Source: Proteromonas lacertae
Taxonomy: Eukaryota; Sar; Bigyra; Opalinata; Proteromonadidae
Direction: 5' to 3'
Assembly (NCBI GenBank): GCA_002245135.1
Contig: NGBS01000588.1
Location: forward strand, 124,001-188,000
DNA: 64,000 bases
The notes below the pieces were generated by a model that made no database searches, had not been told where the DNA came from, and worked only from the letters and a program-made list of their open reading frames with translations. The stretch's first letter is position 1. Each line of letters opens with the position of its first letter. Both the position numbers and the translations under genes were made by a program. Below, one piece after another: positions 1 through 11,638 of this stretch.

Positions 1-26
1 GAATTTATTGGAGTTATAATTGACAT
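1..26 (-). CDS. 5' end of a fourth EF-hand family copy (cut by window edge)
   Basis: Reading leftwards from an ATG at 26-24, the first nine codons give M-S-I-I-T-P-I-N-S. This matches the start of the three complete copies to the right (MSLITP or MSIITP), so a further copy of the tandem family begins here and runs off the left edge. Only the start is visible, so nothing can be said about whether it is intact. Confidence 0.75.
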
Positions 27-499
27 GTAGTGCTAAAGAATTTTTAAGAAAAAAAATATAGGTTGGTTTTTAATATTGTTTAAACACTATTACTATTTTT
101 CTAAGTGCTTATTTTATTATATTAAATGTCATTATGGGGAAATGTTTTATTACTATAGCTTAGGATATAACATTTAAAGCGACAAACTAAATTCTATAAG
201 TAAAGTAAGGTTGATTTTATCACATAAATTAATGAATAATGGTTTAATAATCTATGTGTAATTTATGATTAGTCTAAAAATTAATTGGAAAATAGTATAA
301 AATAAATCAAATATTTAATATTTAATATTATAATAGTATATATTTAATCATCCTATCACTTTAACATAAACGAAATGTCAATTTAAAAAATCACAACTAT
401 CAACTACATAAAATCAAAGTAAAATAAATAAATAAATACTAAAATCTGAATATCCTAACATATATAACTATGTTTAATGGATAAACTACCAAACTATTT
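27..499. other. intergenic, AT-rich, no gene seen
   Basis: Spacer between the start of the leftmost family copy and the stop of the next one. I see only AT-rich sequence with short A/T runs and no open frame with coding character; it should hold the promoter of the leftmost copy and the 3' end of the next. Confidence 0.5.
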
Positions 500-1655
500 C
501 TATTTGCTACAAACAGAAGATGGGTATGGAACTATTTTATTCACAACCATTCCAAGTGAATATTTATTATTATATGATCCACAAGAAGAACCTCTAGAAG
601 TATGATTATTATCATGAGATGTAGAAAATGATGTAAAACATGTAGAACCTCTTTTAGAATAACCAAATCTTTGTTTAATTTGAAAAAGTAGATTGATTCT
701 TGCTTTATGTGGAGAACAATCTATACAAAAATCGTAATGATATGGCGGTGGTTTATTTGTAAAAACAATTCTAACACATTTACTAAAACATCTTTCTCTT
801 TTTGGTGGAGATAAATGTAAAGTGGAAAAGTTCATTTCTGGATTTACTTTATACATATTATGTATTTCATAGTTATAATAATTCTTTCTTGCTATTATGT
901 TTTTCATTGTTTCATCATCAAATGTGTATTTCTTTATATTTAATTTTATTTTGTGAACTGCTGTTAAATATGTGTGACAATCCCTCATGTAATTGATAAA
1001 TAATTTAATGTCATACATATCAGAACAACTATAAATATGTTAAAATTAATAATAATAAATACTGAGGAGAAGAAAAACCACTTCTTTCTAAAAATATAAA
1101 AAGGTCTTTACTATAAACAAGACTAAAACCAAAATATCTTAAAAACCTATTCACTTGCTCTTTAGTAATTAATAAATTACTTGTTACTCCACACATTGAA
1201 AGTAATACTGACAATATATCATCGCTGTTATAGAAAAGGAAGAAACAGACAAATAGTACAAAATCATTACAGCTGATGGTATTATCTATAAAGAAATTTC
1301 GAACAAAACCTATATTTTCTGGTTCAAAGTAAGATTCCATCTCAGCTTTTGTTATATGGTTATTTTCCGAATTATTACTCCAGAGAGTAAGATATGAACT
1401 GACTATTGTATTCACTTCATAGTTGTTTACTATATATTTTAGATAATAACTACATATATCATACAAAAAAGTGTTTTGCATATTGATAGCGTTAGATGTG
1501 TAACTGGAACATAAAGGATTTGATCTCTATAGTTGTACTGATGTTGAAGTAGATCATAAGCAACTTTCTAAACCACATAAAAATGATAATGATACATAAT
1601 CAGATGATGTTGGCTCTATAGTGGCTTTTGAGCTAGTTGGAGTAATTAAAGACAT
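500..1655 (-). CDS. degenerate EF-hand family protein, tandem copy B
   Basis: Four exons, 1655-1596, 1567-1465, 1429-1063 and 1028-500, joined by introns of 28, 35 and 34 nt, give 352 residues. The first three exons have exactly the same lengths (60, 103, 367 nt) in the two copies to the right, which confirms the splicing. The protein reads like a calcineurin-B-type EF-hand protein that has lost most calcium ligands: an EF-like loop near residue 75 (N-S-E-N-N-H-I-T-K-A-E), a segment ISCNDFV, a second EF-like segment ITKEQV, then a helical part starting YDIKLF. The tail has a conserved KPPPYHYD motif with paired cysteines and ends Ser-rich. Function is unknown; no signal peptide or clear membrane helix. 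Calcium binding is doubtful because the loops lack the usual acidic ladder. Confidence 0.8.
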
Positions 1656-2129
1656 AAAATGAAGAAATTTTATTAAAAGAAATGTTTTTTACCGTTACAC
1701 ATTCAACACATATTTGATCATTCGTCTGCGTTATAATATAAAATTCTATTGAACATTAATCATCTACAAACCTCGGAAATGGAGTAACTTGCAACAAATA
1801 ACCATATCAGTGAAGGATATTACACGTTATGATTACAATAATAAAACTTTATATTAGTATATGATATATTAACCGAAACTAAAAATATAATTCAAAGTAA
1901 ACAGTGAGTTTTTATTCATTAACTCAAAATATGGATGTATAAGCAGAGTAGTGATTAATTTATAGAACTATAACGCACTTGGCCATTTTATAACTTATCA
2001 AGATAGTGATTTATGAATATTTGCAGCATTTAGTTATTCTGTCAATAGACACAATAATAAAATATAATAAATATATAAAAATCTACTAATAAATAATCCT
2101 ATTTTATTTAAAATAAATAAAGAACAAAA
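1656..2129. other. intergenic spacer in the tandem array
   Basis: Holds the promoter of copy B and the 3' end of copy C. No open frame, tRNA-like fold or other feature seen. Confidence 0.5.
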
Positions 2130-3307
2130 TCAAGTTAACTTACTTACACAATCAGATGAATAAGGAGTTATCCTGTTTTTATTATTTACCAATGAGTAAT
2201 ATCTCATATTTGACGGTGCAGGTTGCGAATTGTCTTTTTGCTTGTTGGAACTATGAGATTGTGTTACTGAAAACGATGTAAAACCAGTGGAACTATTTCT
2301 TCTGGAATATCCAAATCGTTGTTTTATTTGATATAATATATTAGATTTGGCTTTAAATGGAGAACAGTCAATGCAATAATCAAAGTGATATGGATGTGGT
2401 TTGTTGGTAAACAACACTCTGATACATTTACTACAACAATTTTCAACTTTTGGAGTTAAATGAATTGTAGTAATACTCACATCTGGACTATCTTTATACA
2501 TATCGTCAAATACAGAATTATAGTAATTTGTTTTTGCTATAATGTTTTTGAGTGTTTTATTGTCAAATATAAACATCCCAATTTCATATTTTAGGTTTTG
2601 AATTGTAGCTATGTATGTATGAGAATTCTTCATATAACTTGTGAATAATTTAATGCTATACACTATCAGATGAAGTGCTGCTACTATATTAATAATTATA
2701 AATAAACAATTGATACTCAGGAAATGAAGAAAACGAACTTTCTAAAAAAATGAAAAGATCTCTGGAAAATGTTTCACTAAATCCAAAATTGCTTAAAAAC
2801 TTAAGCACTTGTTCTTTGGTTATAATTAAGTTACTTGTAACACCGCTCATTGCTAATAATACAGACAATATATCTTCAGAGCTATAAAACAAGAAAAAAC
2901 AAACAAATATTACAAAATTATTGCAGTTGATAGTGTTTTCTGGAAAAAAATATCTAATAAATCCTTGATTACATGTTTCAAAACATAATTCCAATTCATT
3001 TTTTGTAATACCGCTTTTATCTTGTTTTTTACTCCATAAAATGAGATATGCTCCTATTATTATATTAATTTCATAATTATTTACTAAATTAATAGATTAG
3101 TGTAAAAAGAATATACAGAACAGGGTTTTGCATATTGATTCTGCAAGATGAATTATTGGGTAGAAAAGGATTTGATTATTATCATTAGTGTGTTGTTGAA
3201 ACTGTTCATAAGCATCTTTCTATGCATTACAAAGTTATAAACAATACGTAATTAACATTTATTAACTGTATTGCACTTTTCAAACTTATAGGAGTTATTA
3301 ATGACAT
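2130..3307 (-). CDS. degenerate EF-hand family protein, tandem copy C (frame anomaly after intron 3)
   Basis: Exons 3307-3248, 3219-3117 and 3083-2717 match copies B and D in length and phase, with introns of 28 and 33 nt. An EF-like loop reads D-K-S-G-I-T-K-N-E-L. The fourth exon starts in phase at 2683 but carries one extra base close to 2660 compared with copies B and D, so that reading meets a TAG almost at once. Using a later acceptor (intron 2716-2656, 61 nt) restores the frame and gives 351 residues ending at 2130, at the cost of a few residues and an unusually long intron. The downstream 170 codons are open and as conserved as in the neighbours, so the gene is either spliced in this way, recently broken, or carries a sequence error. 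Confidence 0.7.
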
Positions 3308-3928
3308 GGAATTGGTAATATTCTTAAAAAAACTGAAATTTGGATTTTCTAATTTTGTCGTTACACACTAGAACTAACAGATGTATGATAAATAGTAATA
3401 TACTAATTGTTAAAGTACATCGTTTACAGTCTATTAATACAAAATATACAGTATATAGAATAAGGTAAAGAAATTAAAAATATATGTAACCTAACCGATT
3501 TGATGATGTAAGTAACGTAATATAATATTACATACCAGCACATGGTTAATTTATAGATTTTATTACAAGCTTAATAGAGAGATTTAAAACACTTTCGCTT
3601 TACACTAAAATATACGCAGAAAAATAAATATATATGGAAGTATATATGAAAATATCTATTATTTTATTTAGTATATAAAATCAGTCAACATAAACAGTAA
3701 AATGAAATTCACTCTACGTAGAGTGAAAGTACCTTAATAAATGTGCTTATTTAAGTTATATATACCAGTAAATTACAACCAATTGAGAGTTTTTGTAAAA
3801 ACACAAAATTCAACTATATTCCTCTTTCCAAAATGATAAACAATATAAAAGGGTTTAATATTTGCACATATAAATTATATCTATTTATTATACTATCATG
3901 ATAATTAAATATAGAAAAGTCAAATTGC
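3308..3928. other. intergenic spacer in the tandem array
   Basis: About 620 bp of AT-rich sequence between copies C and D. It contains a short perfect palindromic stretch (ctacgtag near 3714-3721) but no gene that I can support. Confidence 0.45.
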
Positions 3929-5104
3929 TTATTTACTCAAAGAAGCAGAAGTATAAGGAGTTATTTTGTTTCCGCTGTTTCTTAATGAATTAATCATTGT
4001 GTTTGGCGCAGTAAATTGTGAGTTATCTCTATTTTTGTGTGACATTTGAATTTGTGATATTGTAATTGATTTAAAGCAGGTTGAACTACTTCTTCTAGAA
4101 TATCCATATCGCTGTTTCATTTGATATACTACATTTGATCTTGCTTGGTGTGGATTGCAGTCAACACAGTAATCGTAGTGATACGGAGGTGGTTTGTTGG
4201 TAAACAACACTCTGATACATTTATTACAACAGTTTTCAACTAAAGGCTCAGCTAAATGAATTGCTGCAATGATTACATCTGGATTTTCTTTGCACATTTT
4301 ATCTATCAAATAGTCATAATAATTCGTTTTTGCTATTATATTATTGAATGTCTTACTGTCAAATAATAACATCTTAATTTCCATTTTAAGGTTGTGGATT
4401 GCAGATAAAAATGTATTACAATTTTTCATATATTTAACAAATAGTTTAATGTCATATACATCAGATGAAGCGCAGCTATTGATGTTATAGAATAATAATA
4501 AAAAAATTATACTCAGGATATGAAGTATAAGTAATCTGTAAAAATGTGAAAAGAATTCGAAAATTTGCATCACTAAATCCAAAATTACTTAAAAATTTAT
4601 TTACCTGTTCTTTTGTTATTATCAAGTTGCTTGACACACCGCTCATTGCTAGCATCACAGACAATATGTCTTCAGTTTTGTAGAATAAGTAAAATAATAC
4701 AAATAACACAAAATCATTACAACTGATAATGTTTTCTATGAAAAAACTATTTATAAATCCTCTAATTTCTGGACCAAAACATGATTCTATATACCTCTTT
4801 GTTATACCATTTTTATCTGGATTTTTACTCCACAAAATAAGATATGCACTGACAATTATATTAATTTCATAGTTATTTACTACATTATTATACTTTCAAA
4901 GAGATAAAATATACGAAACAACGTTTTACACATCAATTCCGAGAGTTGAATAATTGGATAATAAAGCATGTGATTTTTATCAGTATTATGTCTCTGAAAC
5001 AGATGATATGCTTCGTTCTAATTAGTGTAGTGTAATAACAATACATAATTACGAATTATTGATTCTGTTTCGTTTTTTGCGTTTGTAGGAGTTATAATCG
5101 ACAT
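3929..5104 (-). CDS. degenerate EF-hand family protein, tandem copy D
   Basis: Exons 5104-5045, 5017-4915, 4879-4513 and 4475-3929 with introns of 27, 35 and 37 nt give a clean 358-residue protein, the best-preserved member of the array. It keeps the loop D-K-N-G-I-T, the segment FVLFVLFYLFY, the second EF-like segment ITKEQVNKFL and the YDIKLF helix. The tail carries KPPPYHYDYCVDC and ends in a Ser/Asn-rich stretch. Identity to B and C is spread evenly, so duplication is not extremely recent. Family-level relatives appear to be EF-hand proteins of the calcineurin-B shape; the role is unknown. It is transcribed leftwards like the others, each copy having its own spacer of about 0.5-0.6 kb. 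Confidence 0.8.
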
Positions 5105-5760
5105 TTTGTATGTTAAATTTTTGAAGAAAACAAAGCTGAAATGGTCTTTTTGTCAGTTACACAATAGAAATCATTGATATAGGATGAATGAAGTTTATTT
5201 GTATATATACACATTATATATGTATTATTATCATTATTTGTGAAGAAAATATAATCACAAGTAAATATGAGGATGAATGTAAGAGATTTAAAAACTATAT
5301 ACTATTATATTGGATATATATCATTTGCATGACTGTTAAACTAATCAATATCACAATTATAATTATATTTTTTATTCATTAACCAATTTTTCAACATCTG
5401 TTACATTTATTTATGTGTACTATTGCTTTTATATTGAATTAATATATATGCTACATGCAGAAGGACATGGATCTATGATATAAAGTGTTACTTAAGAAAA
5501 GGTAAAACGAGTAGCACTCTCCGTTTAAACACCCAGATCGCTACATTATTTGATTTGCTACGCTCATGGTTGCAAATGGTCAGTTAGTAAATGATAATCC
5601 TTAATAAATATTAACAACTATCTCTCTTTGAGAAAATAACTGTATTGTTGAGATCTTTATCTCACGATTAAGGTATAGAAATGAAGAATACATATGAAAG
5701 TAGTCAAATCAAATTAATTGAAAATAATCATAACCAATAAATTAGAATAGAATATCCTAA
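5105..5760. other. intergenic region between the EF-hand array and the cytidylyltransferase gene
   Basis: About 650 bp. A 64-codon open frame at 5188-5382 on the plus strand is composed almost only of Ile, Tyr and Asn codons and looks like chance. A less AT-rich patch around 5505-5590 is not a recognisable tRNA or other RNA gene. It must include the promoter of the rightmost array copy. Confidence 0.4.
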
Positions 5761-7144
5761 TTAAACTTCATCAACATGATCATCTTGAGAATAATATCTC
5801 ATTTCACCACTCAATTTTCTTTCGTATTTTTGAATATACTTTTCTTTTTGACCACTTATTCGATCAATTATTGTTCGAACTGTAAAACTACTCGGACTTT
5901 TAAATTCTTGATAAATTCCCATTTCTTGAGGAACTTTGAATTCATCAGTGTATTTTGGATCACTTGCACATTCAGGTTTTGGTTTTTCACTAGTTGTTCC
6001 TCTTACAACTAAATTAATATGTAAACTGTTTATTAAATCTTTCGTTATAACCCAAGGACAACCCATTATTACATCATCTACATATTTGATAGCTAATAAA
6101 CTCAGACTTCTTTCATGAACATTCATTATTGGATAACCAGCTCCCATCTTTTCACATACTGTTTCATCATCATGAATACCAACATATAAGAAATCACCCA
6201 TCGATTTCGCTACTCTTAATGCTTCTACATGACCAGGATGTAATACATCAAATGAACCAGTAATTAATACTATTCTATCACCTTTCTATTTCAATATATT
6301 ATTATTATTATTATTTATACATTAGGTTTTCTTTTACCTCCACTAAATTCAATATATCTCCACAATGTTGGCAACATTTTGATTTGCTTCAATGGTGTAC
6401 CTCTTTTCATACTATTTCACAATAATATAATAATAATAATAATAAATTAATTCAAAATTATAAATATATATTTATATTTATACTCATAAGTGTCATCTAA
6501 AGTCAACAATATTCTTCCCAATAAATCTGTTGTTGAAATTCCTTCTGTTCTTTTTACAATCTTCATAGCTCCTCTTCTTTTGAACTCTGCATATGTATCT
6601 TGACCATCAACAGTGATTAAATCATCACCATGTATGACATAATCAATACATTCATTATTTAATAAATAATCCACATAGTTATTGTCAGGGACATATGGCA
6701 TGTTATCTATTATGTCTTTCACAAATCTTAAACTGCTCATTATTATTTTTCTTTCTTCATAAGTGTAAATTGTACTTCCCTTAATTCTCTCGACATCTTT
6801 TTGATCATCTAGTGCGATTACACAATCACCGTATCTTGCTGCTTGTCTTATTGCATTAAAATGTCTATATTATCAAGATAATCTTCAATTTATACCCATA
6901 ATGGCAAACATCAAACACACCATCAAGAAGAACTCTATCTACCTTCTATAAATAAAATATTAAGCACAACACTACATACTTTATTCTCTTTATTTTCTCC
7001 GTCATCATAATTTGACTTTTCTAATTTTTTCAAAGCTCTTCTGAGATTTTCTTTCTCTTTACGTCCATCCAAATAGAGTTTCAACAAATAAACAAGCCCA
7101 CAGCTTAAAAATAACACTGCAAAACTAAGAACTTCCATTGTCAA
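5761..7144 (-). CDS. PCYT2: ethanolamine-phosphate cytidylyltransferase, intact copy
   Basis: CTP + phosphoethanolamine to CDP-ethanolamine, the middle step of the Kennedy route to phosphatidylethanolamine. Exons 7144-6980, 6945-6896, 6864-6484, 6411-6321 and 6285-5761 give 403 residues. Residues 5-22 form a membrane anchor, as in plant enzymes. Two cytidylyltransferase domains follow: the first has HYGH at 70-73, split by a phase-2 intron, plus IHGDD and GISTTD; the second has GSFDVLHPGH with HPGH at 245-248. In the second domain the family's conserved His-Gly (VCHG in animals) reads VVRG, so one normally conserved residue is changed. The gene stands opposite an inverted partner at 10788-12175 whose second domain is almost identical in DNA. 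Start: first ATG before the anchor. The enzyme call is secure; the activity of the second domain is less so. Confidence 0.92.
5808..6386 (-). repeat. inverted near-identical tract, arm 1 (cytidylyltransferase domain 2)
   Basis: This stretch, including its intron, is nearly base-for-base the inverse of 11537-12128, with only scattered changes, a different AAT repeat number in the intron and one short diverged patch. Upstream of 6386 the two genes are clearly divergent. The sharp boundary argues for gene conversion or a recent partial duplication rather than simple common descent. Confidence 0.85.
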
Positions 7145-7317
7145 TTAAGGTAATTGACGGTATTAATGTTTAATACTCAATTTTGAACCATTTATTAATT
7201 TTTTAAATATCCTAACTTTATATATTTTTATATTGGATTTAATGAATACAAAAAAAGGTGAAAAATTATCACTAAAATATAAATAATTCTAATCTCCTTA
7301 CGAAAGAGACAACAAGA

Positions 7318-8690
7318 TTATTGAAAACTACTAAAAGCACTGTAAGCACTTGAATTACATGTAGCAAACATGAAATTATATAATGGCATTAGAAACTCTT
7401 CTAAAATTATTAAAAACTTAAGCCTTGATAAAATCCATTCAGAAGTAGGTATATCAGAGAATTCTCTATGTTCTGCAGACATATCTTCATTAATTAAAAT
7501 ACTGCTTGTAGATAAAATCAATATAGATCCATTTGTTGAATTGATAGTTATATTATCAGGTCTCATTGTAGTGGATATATGATTGAATACTGTAAAGAAG
7601 AAAATATCCCATTTTCTCTTCCACATCTCAATTGGAGCAGGAATTTGTGATCTTAAGCAATTCTGAAAGTATGATTTTAATTCAGGGATATAAGGACATG
7701 TAAAAATCGTAGTATTATCGTTACAATTAACCTGCTCACTATTAGAACTGTTCTCATTCATTTCTTTATTGATTTGATTATTTAAATTAACTTGCTGAGG
7801 TATTTGAAGCTGTTGTTGTTGTTGTTGTTGTTCTAATGGTAGTGATAAAGGTATATGTTGTTGTGGCTGAGGTGGAGGAGTTTCATTTACTTTTTCCTGT
7901 TGTTTATGAATCCCTGTTGATATATTAGTGAATATAGGTTGAGGAGGTGAATGTAGAGGTGAAAGTGGAGGAGAAGGTGGAGGGGAAGGTGGAGGGGAAG
8001 ATTTTTCATTCTTTTCTGAAGAGTCATGTGTCTTTGATGGAGTTTCAGGTATTGTATCTGTTGGAGGATTATGCATAAACCTTGTTTTAGCCAAATAAAT
8101 GCCAATTCTACAGTTGCTGGCATATATTTCTTCTTGTTTAAAATTAACATTTAAACATACATTTTTATGGCAATGGCATGCTCTATATTGTACACTTGTT
8201 GTGCTACGAGTAATTGTTGCAATTGACATATTCTTTTTTATTAGATCGGAAGCTAATGAGAGATTTGAACTATCATCAACTACAACATAAATCTAAACAT
8301 CATTAGTATAATAAAAAAGCTATACTTTGTTGGTGCATGTGATTTTATTGTCATCTGCTTCTAGTTTTACACTATACTTCATAATATGTGTAGAGAAACT
8401 GAAAATTATCTTAGCATACTCAGTAATGCTGAAATAATCTTTACATTGAAGCTATGACTAAAGAATTAGTAAAATACGTTATTCAAAGTTACTATTATAA
8501 TTCGGTCCGCTGGAATTTCAATTAAATTATGAACTTTACAGACTCTTGTCCATGTAGTAGGTCTTCCCTGGTGATCAGGTTCATTGAAGTGCGAAATATG
8601 GCACTTAACTTGTCTTCTCCCTTCCAGCAGCTCATATCCTCTACATACAAAATATTGCCTAGAATTCTCCTTTCTTGAGTGGCTGCTCAT
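7318..8690 (-). CDS. Pro- and Gln-rich protein of unknown function
   Basis: Three exons (8690-8478, 8451-8326, 8292-7318) joined by 26- and 33-nt introns give about 437 residues. The first intron needs the second of two AG sites (CATAG rather than TTTAG) to stay in frame; this join is the least certain part. The N-terminal 180 residues look folded and beta-rich with several cysteines (CHCHKNVC). A low-complexity linker follows: PPPSPPPSPP, then a run of glutamines (tgt/ttg repeats near 7812-7833). The C-terminal 130 residues are helical and start FTCPYIPELKSYF. No catalytic motif, signal peptide or membrane helix was seen, and I do not recognise the family. Confidence 0.65.
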
Positions 8691-9033
8691 AATATATTCA
8701 CAATTTTTTAATCTGAAGGCTTGAATATCCCAAACTTTCTAATTTGAACATAATTTATTGGATTTATTTAAATAGTGTGATAATATATATATATATAATA
8801 TGAAAATTGTTTTTTCTTGATTGTTTTTCATCGATTCTATCATATGCCCACATTTAAATAAAATCTCGTTTCAAAATTGGAGCAAATATATTAGTTATAT
8901 AATTAGTATACACTATATCATGTTTATATTTAAAACTACAAAACAAATTATTTAAAATCCTCTTCATCAAATTTTTAAAACCATACAAACACGGTTATGA
9001 TATATCACAATGGTTAAAATATAATTACATAAA
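8691..9033. other. intergenic, no feature seen
   Basis: About 340 bp containing a short (TA) run near 8785-8800. It lies between the start of the Pro/Gln-rich gene and the stop of the PH-domain gene; no open frame of note. Confidence 0.45.
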
Positions 9034-9777
9034 TCATGTAGAAGTAATGTTATTAAGTGGGGTGGTGATTATCTCAATATACCCATCCTCTTTATTTTCT
9101 ATATATTCAGCAGTAAAAACAAACGTAGCATGCATTTCTACCCAATATTCACTAGGATTATTTTGGTTAGCAATACGATACGTCATTTCAGTTGTCATTC
9201 TAACATAAGGACCCTTCTGTTCTGACATTTCACCATCTTCTGATTGTTTAGTCGATGTAATAGTATAACAGAGAGGCGAATTAGAGGATAAATTCACAGA
9301 TAAAAATGTCTAATTACAGATTATTTTGAAATTATATATATACATATTGTGTTTTACTTGTTAATTTCGATATTGCTATTAATATATCCTCACTGAATTG
9401 TGTTCTTAATGTTCTATACAGTATTTTCTTTGCAAAAATTATCATATCTATAGTATCGATCACTCCGGTGCAGTTGTCAATTAAAGTACATATAAACCTC
9501 GATATAATAATATCAGCTATATTTTTACCTGGAATATCACTGCCAAATCGATTTCCATTAATCTCAATAGTATCGTGTTTTAAATCTTCATATATTGACT
9601 CATAGGAGTTATAATAATCATCATTATTATTCACATGATCTGTTTTGAAATAATGAACCCAATATAAGGGGATTTTTAGTTTTTCTGGAATACTATACAA
9701 AACGGATAGATATTCAGAAAGTGAAGATGAATTTTCTATTTGTGAACTTAAATTCTCAAATACAGTAACGTCACTAT

Positions 9778-9818
<41 letters not shown>

Positions 9819-10640
9819 TAATACGCTTTATATTGATATTCAATATTGCGAAATGATCTTACAATACTATCTACCCATTGTCTTCGTTCTTCAAACGTTG
9901 CTGAATTGAATTCTATTAGTTTTTCACCAATACTATTTTCTATACAAAATGCATATTGATTATCATCTGAAAATAGCTCAGGACGACATGTATAATCTCT
10001 TTCTAACAAAATGACTATAAATTATATTATATTATATTAATAAAAGTATACATTGCTCTTCTATATATTCTAAATAATTATCTGGCTCTTTATAAAACCA
10101 TGATAACTTTCCTGGAGTAATTACTATAAATCTTTTTGAAAATTTTGTACCTCTTGACATTTCTAGCCAACCATATCTTATTATCTCATTACCTGATGTT
10201 AAGCCAATGGGTTTAGCTAATTCTCCTATATTTGGAGATAAATCAGCTAAAAATGTAAAAATTAGAGAAATTATATACGTAATGGTTCTAAAAATCTGTA
10301 TTGTTGTTGTTGAGTTTGTGTGTATACAGCTAACTGGAATGATGCCTTTGCAAATTCATCTCTTTCAGCTTCACATTTTGCTATATCCTCATATAATTTC
10401 TAATATTGTTTATTAAAATAGCTACATTATACATTAATTTCTTTATCAGTAAAATCTGTTCTTACAACACGAGGGTATAACAGAGAATCATAAATCTGGT
10501 ATAAGTAAATAAAATAAATTTGATACAGCTTGTAATCTTTTCTCATAGTGTTCAATTTCGTTATGTAAATCAATATCAAACACTGTTGATCCTCTAGTTA
10601 GTGTTGGCATTGATCCTTTCCTTGAATGACCACTTGACAT
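9034..10640 (-). CDS. PH-domain protein
   Basis: Seven exons: 10640-10527, 10495-10433, 10399-10279, 10246-10052, 10014-9825, 9773-9344 and 9309-9034. The frame is continuous through all six introns and gives 462 residues. A pleckstrin homology domain lies at about 126-222: it opens GWLEMSRGTKFSKRFIVITP and closes with ERRQWVDSIV, holding the invariant Trp of the last helix. The basic residues of the first strands (RGTKFSKRF) suit phosphoinositide binding. Before it is a helical segment that could dimerise; after it come about 240 residues with no match I can name. The fifth intron holds a long (ATT)n microsatellite. It is divergent from the second cytidylyltransferase gene across 147 bp, so the two probably share a promoter region. 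Confidence 0.8.
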
Positions 10641-10787
10641 TATCACCACTATCTATAGCTACTATATTTCGATATGAAAATAACTTAAAATACTTCCTGA
10701 GGTTATAAAATCCTTAAACTTATAATTCTAAATGTTTGATTCCTAGTTTGTTTGATTTTTATTTTGTAATTCATTTTTATTTTTTTC

Positions 10788-11607
10788 ATGGAAACTTGGG
10801 ATATAATACTGCATACAGTTGTGACTGGTGCTGCAGTATACTTATTGTTAAAATTGAATGAATATTACCAAAAATATCAAGAGCTTTTGAAAAGAACTAA
10901 ATTAGAAGAAGAAAGCAAAAATGTATATATTAATTGTTATATTAGTATAAACAATCCAAAGAATCTAATGAGACTGATACTGTATGCTTTGTTCTAATTC
11001 ATTTATAGTGTAATGACCTTGTTTTCCTAGATGGATGTTTCGATATGACACATTATGGGTATATATACCAAAATATGCAATAAAAAATAATAGACATTTC
11101 AATGCAATCAGACAAGCTTCAAAAATAGGTCGTTGTGTATTAGGCATGAATCCAGATGACGAAGTAGAAGCTGCAAAAGGTAAACCAATATATACATACG
11201 CTGAGCGTAGAATAATGATGAATGCTCTTCGATTTATTGATAGAATTGAAGATAATGTTCCATATCAAATGAATACTAAATATCTCGATTATTTATTCAA
11301 CCAAAAACATATTGATTTTGTATTACATGGAGATGATCCTTGTTTGGATTCTGAAGGTAATGATGTTTATGCTGAAACAAAGAGAATGAATAAAATGAAA
11401 ATAATTAAAAGAACAGAAGGTATTTCAACAACAGATATTATTGGTAGAATATTATTAGCTACAGATCCAAATTATAAGTATTATTTATTTATTTATTTTT
11501 ATTATAAGACCACCTGAAAAGTATAGTGCAAGAAATCAAATCAAAATGTTGCCAACATTGTGGAGATATATTGAATTTAGTGGAGGTAAAAGAAAACCTA
11601 ATGTATA

Positions 11608-11638
<31 letters not shown>

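Noticed and set aside
3710-3725. Palindrome around 3714 as an operator or attachment site
   Set aside because: Eight to twelve bases of symmetry in AT-rich spacer is expected by chance and nothing nearby supports a function.
5188-5382. 64-codon open frame between the EF-hand array and the ECT gene
   Set aside because: Extreme Ile/Tyr/Asn bias expected from AT-rich spacer; no partner exon.
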